From a bacterium (lineage in GTDB: Bacteria > Pseudomonadota > Alphaproteobacteria > Rhizobiales > Xanthobacteraceae): DNA of 34,564 nucleotides. The position numbers and the translations under genes are program-made. Of the stretch, positions 1 to 7,611 are shown in pieces (the stretch's first letter is position 1; every line of letters begins with the position of its first letter). The notes beneath the pieces are model-generated. The model saw nothing but the letters and a program-made list of their open reading frames with translations, made no database searches and was not told where the DNA came from. The stretch is from contig JAQSDT010000326.1 in assembly GCA_029946075.1 (NCBI GenBank), positions 1-34,564 on the forward strand, written 5' to 3'.

Positions 1-49
1 TGAATATTCCGAACATGGGCGCCGTGATACACGGAGAAGCCCGTAAATT

Positions 50-130
50 CATGCTTTTCCGTCAATTTGTCTCAAGTTTGTATGCCACGTCATACAGATT
101 TTGGGCGCATTTTTGGGCGCGAAAAGCATG
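50..130. repeat. Left-edge inverted and tandem repeats
   Basis: A 10-bp inverted repeat has arms CATGCTTTTC (50-59) and GAAAAGCATG (121-130). Between the arms, TTTTGGGCGC occurs twice at a 12-bp period (99-108 and 111-120). The sequence from 1 to 127 has no convincing ORF and also carries TTTGTATG (76-83), a word that recurs in other control regions of this window. The cruciform-like arrangement could be regulatory, or could mark a recombination or genome-end boundary. Nothing in the window decides between these. Confidence 0.4.
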
Positions 131-259
131 CAAGAGCCTTCCGACGGCTTCGTTGTTACGTTCTACTTGGTGTTGAGTTTGCCCGCGTTGCTCGTTTTCG
201 GCATTGCGGTATGGCGGCTACTTCAGCAGCACCGCCGCAATAAGCGCGACCAGCAGTAG
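128..259 (+). CDS. Candidate 43-aa single-pass membrane protein
   Basis: A short plus-strand frame begins MQEPSDGFVVTFY, has a hydrophobic stretch at about residues 10-31, and ends in a basic tail (QQHRRNKRDQQ). That is the usual pattern of a one-span protein with a positive cytoplasmic end. The upstream sequence (GCGAAAAGC) is a poor ribosome binding site, and the start codon lies in the right arm of the inverted repeat. It would precede the DUF551-like gene on the same strand, but 160 bases separate them. It overlaps a competing minus-strand frame by 42 bases, and at most one may be real. Function unknown. Confidence 0.33.
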   Translation: MQEPSDGFVVTFYLVLSLPALLVFGIAVWRLLQQHRRNKRDQQ

Positions 260-352
260 GCATTGGCAAACCGCCAGCACGACGCCGAGACGCTGGCGCT
301 CTAGCACCTTCGCAAGTTGGTCGTTGGCGAAGTCCAGATGTTCCAGCTTCAT
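218..352 (-). CDS. Candidate 44-aa membrane protein
   Basis: This minus-strand frame starts MKLEHLDFANDQLAKVLE, a charged amphipathic head, followed by a long hydrophobic span at about residues 22-43 that ends in LLK. The shape resembles small phage membrane proteins (holin-like or superinfection/host-modifying peptides), but no family is recognised. No Shine-Dalgarno is visible upstream. It would be divergent from the DUF551-like gene, sharing the 353-420 spacer that holds CATACGTTT (366-374). It conflicts at 218-259 with the plus-strand small ORF. The protein-like pattern is the only support. Confidence 0.35.
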   Translation of the reverse strand: MKLEHLDFANDQLAKVLERQRLGVVLAVCQCLLLVALIAAVLLK

Positions 353-420
353 GCCGGAAAAGTAGCATACGTTTTATCGACCTAACAACCTGCTGATAAG
401 CGATGACTATGGAGTAGATC

Positions 421-711
421 ATGAGCGACTGGCAACCACCTGAGACCGCGCCGAAAGACGGGAAAGTCTTTCTGATAACGATGGCCGGCCCTAACGTAGA
501 GCTGTGCTGTTGGGTAAAAGAGAGGGGCCGATTTGAGGACTATTTTCACAAACAGAAGATCGAGCCGAAATGGCCTTATATGGTTGCATGGAAGCCGATC
601 GGGCGACTGGCGCGCGTCTGCAATTCAGAGGAAGATTCGCGACGCGAGAACGGCTGGACCGGCGACGAGCTTTATGCCGTGCATGATCCCCGCCAACCAT
701 CAGCCGAATAG
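421..711 (+). CDS. DUF551-like small phage protein
   Basis: A 96-residue protein beginning MSDWQPPETAPKDGKVF. The W-x-P-x-x-TAPKDG opening is the signature of the DUF551-type proteins that are common as orphan early genes in phages and prophages, and a WPYMVAWKPI segment near residue 54 fits the same fold. The molecular function of that family is not known. A good Shine-Dalgarno (GGAG, six bases before ATG) fixes the start. It is one of very few plus-strand genes at this end and converges on the virion lysozyme gene, overlapping its end by 12 bases. The family call is from motif recognition and the gene call is fairly secure. Confidence 0.7.
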   Translation: MSDWQPPETAPKDGKVFLITMAGPNVELCCWVKERGRFEDYFHKQKIEPKWPYMVAWKPIGRLARVCNSEEDSRRENGWTGDELYAVHDPRQPSAE

Positions 712-1338
712 CTGGCCGAGCCCGCCGCCACCGAGCAGCGCCTTCCGGCGTTCCATATCCTGTGCTGCGGCCACCGCCTGACGGCGCGCGAACTCGTCGG
801 CGACCGGCGCTTCGGGCGGCATAAAGGCCGCCGCGAGGCCTTCCGGCTGCCCCGGCATCGTTGACGGCTGCAGCATCCCCGCGGGCGCTACGGCGGGCCC
901 TGGCGCGGCCGGAACGCCCGCCAGCTCGGAAGCCTTACCGAACCTGTTCGCCCATCCGTGACCCGCTTCCGGGTTGTCCGACGTGTAGCCCGCCGGCCGC
1001 TCGAACATCATGCCGGCCCGGGTCGCACCCCTGACATCGGTCGAGCCGCGCAGCGCGTCGCCGGCCCGCTTCTCGGTCGTGTTCATTTCCCGGTCCATGT
1101 AGCCGAGCTGCGTGTCGAGGCTGTGCGGGTCCGCGCCTGTCTCGGCCGCGAAGTTGTAGAGCCCGGCCAAGCGCGGACCGCGCCACTGGAAGGCGCCGAA
1201 CGCCGTGCCGTTGTCGCCCCGGGCGGTCGGGTTCAGGCCACTTTCCTGTACGCCATGCCCCACCATCGCCGCGGCCTGGTGCTGCGCGTAGCCCTTCTTC
1301 AGCAGCCAGTTCATCGCGTAGGCGGCGTTATCGGCCAT
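700..1338 (-). CDS. Virion-associated lysozyme (phage tail lysozyme family)
   Basis: A 212-residue protein whose first ~125 residues match the phage tail-lysozyme pattern: a Trp-Leu-Leu-Lys-Lys-Gly-Tyr helix, then QESGLNP (residues 31-37, E32 the likely catalytic glutamate), then GDNGTAFGAFQWRGPRL, and a DTQLGY..RE helix. The C-terminal third is Ala/Pro-rich and low in complexity. It should cleave peptidoglycan during DNA entry. It is the last gene of the ejection cassette and overlaps the upstream 973-aa gene by 11 bases. The ATG at 1338 is preferred over 1344 because GAAGG then sits six bases upstream, inside the preceding gene. Lysis is handled by a separate GH19 endolysin, which supports a role in the particle. 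Confidence 0.8.
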   Translation of the reverse strand: MADNAAYAMNWLLKKGYAQHQAAAMVGHGVQESGLNPTARGDNGTAFGAFQWRGPRLAGLYNFAAETGADPHSLDTQLGYMDREMNTTEKRAGDALRGSTDVRGATRAGMMFERPAGYTSDNPEAGHGWANRFGKASELAGVPAAPGPAVAPAGMLQPSTMPGQPEGLAAAFMPPEAPVADEFARRQAVAAAQDMERRKALLGGGGLGQLFG

Positions 1339-4249
1339 TGCCATCCTTCTTCATGATCGCGCCTTTTACCGGGTCTTCCGGCTCGGTCAGCAGGTCCGTC
1401 ACGGTCGAGGCTTCGTTGCCGAGGTAGGCCTTGGCGGTGCGCGCGAGCGCAGCCCGATTCGCCGGGTTATGCTCCTTCAGAAGCTGCGCCGCGAGATCCG
1501 GATCGAGCAGCGCCTTGTCGAGCAGCTTTTCGACGGCCTCGCCTTGCGCGCCCCGCACCAATCGCCGCGCCGCGACCGAGCCGAGCGCGGTCAGCATGAA
1601 GCCGAGCGACGTTTGACCCCGCTTGTAGGCGTAGAAACGGCTCTGCAGCGTCTCGGGCGTCAGGACGTTGCTGATGCCCTGCGTGGTGCCGGACGTGTTC
1701 GGCGCCTTCCCGCGCGAGCGCAGATCGACGTTCTGCAGCTCGTCGGCGATCTTCCGGACGTTGGAAAGCTGCTCCGGGTTGTCGCGGTATAGCCGCTCGG
1801 CGACGGCCGCATGTGCGGGGTCGTCGAGGAAGTTCCGCAGCCGGTTCGGCATCCACGGCTGCGCGCCATCGATCGTCTTCGTCGTCTCGCCGTTCGAGCG
1901 CGCCTTCGACTGCATCAAATCCCAAAACGCCTTCTGCGCACCCTTCACGGCGTCGGGCGAATCGTTGACGAAACGCAGCAATTCGTCGGCAGCCTGGCCG
2001 GGGTTCTTCGACGCGATGACGCCCTTCAAGGCGTCCTGCGCCCGCTCGTCGCCGTACTGCAGATACTTGCCGACGGTGCTCGTGCCCGGCTGGTCGGCCG
2101 TGCCGAGTTCGCGCGTCAGGTTCGTTTCGCCAGCCGTCGCATCATCGAGTGTGCGACGTAGTCCGGCCGCATTGTCCAGTTGCTGCCGGACGGGATCGAA
2201 CCGACGATCTGAAAGGACAGTGTTGTACCGACCGAGATATTCCCGAAGCTGGTCAGGGCGATCCAACAATCCGCGATCGCGCACGTCCGCAAGTATCTGG
2301 TCACGGACTGCCGAAACAACCCCTTGGTCATTGCCTGCTTCCCTCATGAGCGCTTGGAAGTCGCTGATTCGCCCCTCGTCGGCCTGCACGAACTTGCCGG
2401 CGACCGCGCTGTCGGGCTGGCGGTACAAGCCTTCCCTGCGATCGAGCGTCTGCGCGATGGCCGTCTGCGGGCGCGTGAAGCGATTGTTGAAATCGACGGT
2501 CGCGGTGCGAGCTGCGTCGTAGTCCTGCCGCAGTGTCTCCGGCATTGCGTTGTCGAGATAGCCGTCGAGCGCCGTGACGTGCTGGTCGATGATTCGCGCC
2601 TCGTTGTCCCGGCCGGCGGTGCGGGCTTCACGAGCGGCGTCCGTCAACGCACTGCGCAAGCCGGTCACTTCGCGCATCGGCTGCGTGATCGTTTCCATGA
2701 CCGGGTTGCCGTCGGCATCGACACGAGGCGGTTGAACCGGCCGCTCGCCCGACAGGCGCTGCGGGATGGTTGCCTCGTTGGGCTGAAAGCGCTCGCGCTC
2801 GGCAGTCGACATGCCACGATTAACACGGCCGAAGTCCTGCGCGAGCGGCGCCATGTCGACGCGCTCGGTGCTGTTGTTCAGCGGTTCCCACGCCTGGCGC
2901 AGAATGTCGCGAGCGCCTTCGCTGGCGTTCTCGAGCGCGGTTCGGATATTGGCGCCGCGCCCCTCGCCTGTCATGGCGGGCCGCAGCGACTGCGTGGCGC
3001 GCTCGAAGTCATCGGCGGCGTTCTGGCGTTGCACGCCGGCATCGGTCAGGCGTCGGCCCCGCTCAAGTTCCAGCTCGGACCGCAGCGCGGCCGGGTTGCC
3101 GTCCGGCGCGTTGGCGTTCATCGCCGAATCGACCGCCCCGGTATTCTCGGCGCGCCGCTGCACGAACTGGCCGGCGTTCGGGCCGGACTGACGGCCGTAT
3201 TCGAGCGCGGCGATCCCCGGGTCCGCCGTGCGATCGGCGAGGCTTTCCTTGAAGCCCGGGATCGTCTCGTCGACCCGCTTCGCGCCGGTGATGGCGTCCA
3301 CCAGCGGCTGCGTGTCGACTGGCTTGCCTTCCGTCTTCGGCAGAGCGTCGGCGTTGTTGATGATTCGGTCGGTGACGGTGTTCTTGACGGTTTCGTTGCC
3401 GAATTTGTCCCGGGCGAAAATAGCCTGCCCGATGTCGCTGATCGGTCGGCCGACAGCCTTCGCGACGCCGAGCGCCGTCGCCCCGCCGATCGCGCCGACG
3501 ATATCGCCGGTGTTGTGAACCGCGCCGCCTTCCTTTGCGCCCGCCGCTCGAGTCAACTCGTTGGCGACCGCAGCACCGCCGCCAGCAGCCGCGGCCGTGG
3601 CGCCTTCCTTGGCGGCGAACTTCGCCGGGTTGATTGCCGCGGGCTCGACGAACATGCGCGCCAGGATCGGCAGATCGCGCGCCGCCTGCACACCCATCTT
3701 GCCGGCCTGCACGGCAGCGCCGACCGGCAACGCCGCCGCGCCGATCTCTTCGCCAACGCGGCCTAGACCGCGCTCGGTCATCGTCGACGGCGGGCGCACT
3801 TCGGGGATCGCCCCGAAGCCGCCGAGAATTTCGTCAATCGACTTCGAGCCCATGAAGGGTTTCTGGCTGACGGGCGCGCCGACGACCGACAGGCCGGCGT
3901 TGATCGCGTCCACAGGCAGGCCGACGATGTTTGCCACGCCACGCCGCATTCCGCGCGCCAGATACGCACCCTGATCGCCCGCAGCGGACAACGCGGCCGG
4001 CGCGCCCGTTACGGTATCTCGCAGCGTGTCGAGCCAGGTGCGCGCCGGCGGGGCAGCCGACTGCAGCGCCGTCAAGTCGGCCTGTGCCCGCGCTGGCATC
4101 GCCGCGGCTGCTGCTTCGGGTTGCGTCGAGCGCGCGACGTCCGACAGCGACGGTGCCGGCGGCGCGGACAGAATGCCCGCGACGTCCGCGTCCGTTGCGT
4201 CATCTGGCACCTGAATCGTGCGGCCTTCGAACTGGATCGTTCGGCTCAT
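1328..4249 (-). CDS. Large internal virion / DNA-ejection protein
   Basis: A 973-residue, Ala-rich, mostly helical protein. It opens MSRTIQFEGRTIQVPDDATD, a short motif seen at the N-terminus of many large phage ejection and pilot proteins, followed by a Pro/Ala linker and long charged helical stretches. No enzymatic motif is visible. Hydrophobic Gly/Ala-rich segments around residues 150-260 could insert into membranes. By position (after adaptor and hub, before the lysozyme) it is the probable counterpart of P22 gp16/gp20-type ejected proteins. The start at 4249 gives an ATGA overlap with the preceding gene, so the longer 4288 start is rejected. The role comes from gene order and composition. 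Confidence 0.72.
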   Translation of the reverse strand: MSRTIQFEGRTIQVPDDATDADVAGILSAPPAPSLSDVARSTQPEAAAAAMPARAQADLTALQSAAPPARTWLDTLRDTVTGAPAALSAAGDQGAYLARGMRRGVANIVGLPVDAINAGLSVVGAPVSQKPFMGSKSIDEILGGFGAIPEVRPPSTMTERGLGRVGEEIGAAALPVGAAVQAGKMGVQAARDLPILARMFVEPAAINPAKFAAKEGATAAAAGGGAAVANELTRAAGAKEGGAVHNTGDIVGAIGGATALGVAKAVGRPISDIGQAIFARDKFGNETVKNTVTDRIINNADALPKTEGKPVDTQPLVDAITGAKRVDETIPGFKESLADRTADPGIAALEYGRQSGPNAGQFVQRRAENTGAVDSAMNANAPDGNPAALRSELELERGRRLTDAGVQRQNAADDFERATQSLRPAMTGEGRGANIRTALENASEGARDILRQAWEPLNNSTERVDMAPLAQDFGRVNRGMSTAERERFQPNEATIPQRLSGERPVQPPRVDADGNPVMETITQPMREVTGLRSALTDAAREARTAGRDNEARIIDQHVTALDGYLDNAMPETLRQDYDAARTATVDFNNRFTRPQTAIAQTLDRREGLYRQPDSAVAGKFVQADEGRISDFQALMREAGNDQGVVSAVRDQILADVRDRGLLDRPDQLREYLGRYNTVLSDRRFDPVRQQLDNAAGLRRTLDDATAGETNLTRELGTADQPGTSTVGKYLQYGDERAQDALKGVIASKNPGQAADELLRFVNDSPDAVKGAQKAFWDLMQSKARSNGETTKTIDGAQPWMPNRLRNFLDDPAHAAVAERLYRDNPEQLSNVRKIADELQNVDLRSRGKAPNTSGTTQGISNVLTPETLQSRFYAYKRGQTSLGFMLTALGSVAARRLVRGAQGEAVEKLLDKALLDPDLAAQLLKEHNPANRAALARTAKAYLGNEASTVTDLLTEPEDPVKGAIMKKDGNGR

Positions 4250-5685
4250 TGCGCCCGCCTGAGTTGACCGTCGGGGCCACGCTCCCACACTTCAGGCGTG
4301 GATGGCGCGGGTGCCGGCGTTGCGCCAGGCGTCGGCTGACCGATCGCAGCGGCTGCCGGCCGCACAGGCGCGAGAATGCCGCGCCGATCCGCGATCGTAC
4401 GGTCCAGCTGATCCAGCGTGGCGATCGTCTTCGCCGTGTTGGCCGTCCAGCCGCCAGCGCCGAGCGCCTTTGCAACCTGCTCGTAGCGGTCGTTCGATAT
4501 CCTGCCGTTCGGGTCGAGCACCTTTGCCACTTGCGCGGTCAGCAGGGTTTCGAGCATGTGAACGGCCGGGATGTTCGGGTCGAAATTCGAGAACTTCTGC
4601 GCGACGGCCGGATCGACCCGACCCGCAGCGATGTCTTCCTTGACCTTGTTCATGTTGACGTTGAACAGCTGGCCGACTTCGCCGCCAGCCTGAATGACGT
4701 CCTGCACCGTACCGCGGATGTTGCCGGCGAGGCCGTTCACGGCGGGGTTCTTCGACACGATGTTGCGCAGCGCTTTCGACGTCTGTTCGGTCGTCGTCAG
4801 GTCGAGCAACTGTTGATCGATGCTGTTCTTGGCGGTCGTACCGAGCCCGGTCTGATCCTTGTCGCCCTGCAGGTTCGCCGTGTAGGTCTGGCTGCCGGCC
4901 GGCAATTCCGCGCCGGTTTGCGTGTCTTTCCAACGGCCCGTCTCTTTGTCGAGCGAAGCCGTACCGACGGCCCCGCCGGGCGCTTTGTAGTTCGCGATCT
5001 GCGGCTGCCGCTTGTCTTCGACGTAGGCTTCTTTTCCTACGGCGTCGGGCGTGAACGCGACCGTCGGATTGCCGCTGGGGCCAACGACATTCGTCGTCCC
5101 GACGCCCTGCATGGCGACCGCCCGCTGTTCGTTCTGCGGCAACTGGCCGATGATGGCGCCCTTCATTTCGCTGTCGGTCAGCGGCTTCGCCGCACCCTTG
5201 ATGACTTCGCCGGTCGGCGTCGTAACGGTCTGGCCTTGATTCGCCGTGATGTTGCCGCGGAACATGGCAGGCAAGCCGGTGGCCGCTTGCGTCTGCGCCG
5301 GCAGCACTGCGGTCTGGCCGTCGCCGAGAACGACCGGCGTCGCGTAGGTTCGCGCGAGCGCACCGGCGTTGTTGATACTGGCGACAGCAGAGGCCGACGA
5401 CGCGGTGACGTCGGCATTGCGCCGCGTGGTCGCGTTGTTCTGGTCCTGCGCGTAGAAACTCTGAATCGGCGTGTAGTTGCCGACCGCGATATTCTTGCGG
5501 TCGAAATTCGGATCGCTCGGATTGTTGAACAGTTCCGACAGCCGGGACGCTTTTTCGCGCTCGGTATTGGCCCGCGTATAGCCGTAGACGTCCGCTCCGG
5601 TCGGCGTCGCGAACGCGCCGGCCAGGTTGTCGAACGCTGAAGCGAGCGCCGGATCGTTGTAGAGGCCGTTTCGCCTAACTGCCAT
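4246..5685 (-). CDS. Ejection-type internal virion protein, 479 aa
   Basis: A 479-residue protein rich in Ala, Thr, Gln and Asn, with long helix-forming stretches and a Pro/Ala-rich tail (TPGATPAPAPSTPE) before a short C-terminal end. No catalytic motif was recognised. It lies between two other putative internal virion proteins, three bases from the upstream gene and overlapping the large ejection protein by ATGA, so they are very likely co-translated. The composition and location match the P22/Sf6 ejection protein group, which leave the capsid through the tail and help carry DNA across the envelope. A structural role is likely but which ejection protein it equals cannot be said. Confidence 0.65.
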   Translation of the reverse strand: MAVRRNGLYNDPALASAFDNLAGAFATPTGADVYGYTRANTEREKASRLSELFNNPSDPNFDRKNIAVGNYTPIQSFYAQDQNNATTRRNADVTASSASAVASINNAGALARTYATPVVLGDGQTAVLPAQTQAATGLPAMFRGNITANQGQTVTTPTGEVIKGAAKPLTDSEMKGAIIGQLPQNEQRAVAMQGVGTTNVVGPSGNPTVAFTPDAVGKEAYVEDKRQPQIANYKAPGGAVGTASLDKETGRWKDTQTGAELPAGSQTYTANLQGDKDQTGLGTTAKNSIDQQLLDLTTTEQTSKALRNIVSKNPAVNGLAGNIRGTVQDVIQAGGEVGQLFNVNMNKVKEDIAAGRVDPAVAQKFSNFDPNIPAVHMLETLLTAQVAKVLDPNGRISNDRYEQVAKALGAGGWTANTAKTIATLDQLDRTIADRRGILAPVRPAAAAIGQPTPGATPAPAPSTPEVWERGPDGQLRRAQ

Positions 5686-5688
5686 GTG

Positions 5689-6420
5689 TCACCCGTACCT
5701 CAAAAACGGCGCGGCGCCGGTCGAAAAGACGTTAGCGAGCGGCGTCGGCCCCGTCTGCGCGATCGGCGGCAGAATGTTCATCGGCGCGCCCAGGACGCCA
5801 GTCGTCGCGGCGGCCGGTGCGAACTGTCCCGCCAACGACGACGTAAGCGCGACCTTACCGAGCCCACCCGTGAGATCGGCGAAAAACTTGTAATCGTTGC
5901 CGGCGCGGTTCGCGTTGTCGAGTTCAAGCTGCTCGACCGACGACGAACCCTTCTTGAAGTTGCCGATCTGGCCGACGTCCTGCGTGTCGCCGGCGACGTC
6001 GCGGCCGATCCCGCCGAACGACGTGCCGAACGCGCGCAACTTGCCGAGCTTGTCGGCCTGGTTGTCGACGAACATGTGCGCGATGTCGCCCCTGTGGCCG
6101 ATCTCACGCTGCACCAGATCGGATGCCGCGGGCGGCAACGGCGCTTGCGTAAAAGGCGTGTTCGGCGTGGCGACATTGGTCCGGAAATAGTCGGAAAGCT
6201 GGTTGCCGGTGTTCGCGAGCGTCTGGTCATAATTGGCGTACCGGCCGAGCGATTTGTCGGTGATCGCCTTGCCTTCTGCATCGAACCCGGCCTGTCGCCC
6301 GCGCTCTGCACTGATGACGCCGTTGCGCGCCTCGTTGACCGAGTTGTTCGCAGCGCTGTTCAGGAACATCGACGCGAGTGTCGAACCGCCGCCGAGAAGT
6401 AAGCCGGTGATCGGGTCCAT
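5689..6420 (-). CDS. Small internal virion protein, 243 aa
   Basis: The protein starts MDPITGLLLGGGSTLASMF, a Gly/Ala-rich hydrophobic N-terminus, followed by a helical middle and a Gly/Ala/Pro-rich hydrophobic C-terminus. Such short proteins with amphipathic ends and no enzyme motif typify P22 gp7-like ejection proteins. The ATG at 6420 is chosen over the GTG at 6423 because AAAGG lies eight bases before it. It overlaps the stop of the upstream gene by one base (TGATG). The function is inferred from the cassette position. Confidence 0.6.
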   Translation of the reverse strand: MDPITGLLLGGGSTLASMFLNSAANNSVNEARNGVISAERGRQAGFDAEGKAITDKSLGRYANYDQTLANTGNQLSDYFRTNVATPNTPFTQAPLPPAASDLVQREIGHRGDIAHMFVDNQADKLGKLRAFGTSFGGIGRDVAGDTQDVGQIGNFKKGSSSVEQLELDNANRAGNDYKFFADLTGGLGKVALTSSLAGQFAPAAATTGVLGAPMNILPPIAQTGPTPLANVFSTGAAPFLRYG

Positions 6421-7160
6421 CACGTCACCTTTATCGAACTGTTGGACGGCGCGAACAGGCCGGTGTTGAACGGCGCCTTCACGACGCCGTTGCTGTAATA
6501 TTGCGCGCGTTCAGCGGCGGCCTGCGTGCCGAGCGCGCCGGTGAAGTTCGAGAACAACTGCCCGAGTGGGCTATATTGCTGCGGCGCCGACAGCGCCGTC
6601 GCACGGGCCAGCGCGTCGTTCGCCGCGAGCGTTGAATCGCCGGTCGTGTTCAATTGGCTGATAAGATCGGACTTCGCGCCGGCAACGGCGTTGCGCGCGT
6701 TCTGTTCGGTCGTCAGCGCCGTATCGGCGATGCCTTGGCGCGCTGCGCCTTCATCCTTCGCGAGCTGGCCTTCCTTGCTGGCGCGGGTCGAACTGTCAAG
6801 CAGCCGCGATCGATCGAGTGCGAACGTCAGCTTCCGGCGCGCATCGGCAAGCTGGTCTTCAAGCTGCGGCGTCGCGAAATTCTGATAATCCTGCCGACGC
6901 TGCTTGAAGAAATCGTCCGTGAAGCCACCGAACGTGTTGCCGGCAAGCGGATCGGGGGTCGCCGGGGCTTCGGCCTGCCCCGGGACTTTGAAGCCGAGCG
7001 GGTTTGTCGTGGTCGACGTGTCGGCAGGGATCGGCGTGCCGTCGAAGACAGCCTTGATCCTGGCCGTGCCGGAACGAATGCGCGACTGCCGGGCCTGCTC
7101 GTCAGAGCGTGCCTGCGCCGCATTCGCGGCTGCCGCGTCGTCACCGCCCTTTTTTGCCAT
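6420..7160 (-). CDS. Internal virion protein, helical, 246 aa
   Basis: A charged, Ala/Gln-rich helical protein beginning MAKKGGDDAAAANAAQARSD. A Pro/Thr-rich linker near residues 45-75 precedes a long predicted coiled region (DDFFKQRRQDYQNFATPQL onward) and a Ser/Asn-rich end. It fits the ejection-protein cluster. The start at 7160 is used because a Lys/Gly-rich opening follows and GGGG lies upstream; the longer reading to 7208 runs deep into the GNAT gene. The 20-base overlap with the GNAT gene suggests translational coupling. No specific family is assigned. Confidence 0.58.
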   Translation of the reverse strand: MAKKGGDDAAAANAAQARSDEQARQSRIRSGTARIKAVFDGTPIPADTSTTTNPLGFKVPGQAEAPATPDPLAGNTFGGFTDDFFKQRRQDYQNFATPQLEDQLADARRKLTFALDRSRLLDSSTRASKEGQLAKDEGAARQGIADTALTTEQNARNAVAGAKSDLISQLNTTGDSTLAANDALARATALSAPQQYSPLGQLFSNFTGALGTQAAAERAQYYSNGVVKAPFNTGLFAPSNSSIKVT

Positions 7161-7611
7161 GCGCGCCCCGCTTGCGTCTGACGAACGTACCGACCGGCTC
7201 GAAGCCAAAATGGCCCATCAGGCGGGTCGTGCGTTCAGTCGTCAGATTGTTGTCATTGCCGCCGGTGCTCTCGACCGCTCCTAGCTGGTCGCTCCACCGG
7301 CAAAATTCGGCATACAACAGCGCGGCGGCCCGAGTGCCGCGTTTATCGGGACGAACGAATGTACCACACAAAGTCGTATAAATGCCATCGGCAAAATCGT
7401 AGCTCGAGATCGACGCCTGCATGACCCCGACGACCTCGCCCGCCTGGTCGGCGAAAAAGAACGTCGGGTGTGCCGTCTTGAGATAACGCTGGAACGTCTC
7501 GCGCGCCCGTTCTTCGCTGAAGACCTGATCGGGGTAGCTCTCGGCCAGCATGAGCCGAGCCAGACCGACAAAAAGGTCTTCCTCGTCGGGCATGGCGAGA
7601 CGGACGATCAC
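7141..7611 (-). CDS. GNAT-family acetyltransferase-like protein
   Basis: A 156-residue protein with GNAT features: an N-terminal strand-helix (MIVRLAMPDEEDLFVGLARL), a central VVGVMQASI strand, the acetyl-CoA pyrophosphate-loop region VRPDKRGTRAAALL (86-99, R/Q-x-x-G-x-x type), and a C-terminal LMGHFGFEPVG strand. The basic tail RRKRGAHGKKGR is unusual. It starts with GTG at 7611, overlapping the hub gene stop as GTGA. The substrate is unknown. It sits in the middle of virion genes, so it may modify a virion or host protein, or may be carried in the particle. The fold call is good and the reaction is inferred. Confidence 0.7.
   Translation of the reverse strand: MIVRLAMPDEEDLFVGLARLMLAESYPDQVFSEERARETFQRYLKTAHPTFFFADQAGEVVGVMQASISSYDFADGIYTTLCGTFVRPDKRGTRAAALLYAEFCRWSDQLGAVESTGGNDNNLTTERTTRLMGHFGFEPVGTFVRRKRGAHGKKGR

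Noticed and set aside
2324..5640. Long plus-strand open frames (2324-3766 and 3931-5640) opposite the ejection genes.
   Set aside because: They are Arg/Ala/Gly-rich antisense shadows of GC3-rich minus-strand genes, with no ribosome binding sites, no family features, and opposite to a continuous co-transcribed operon.
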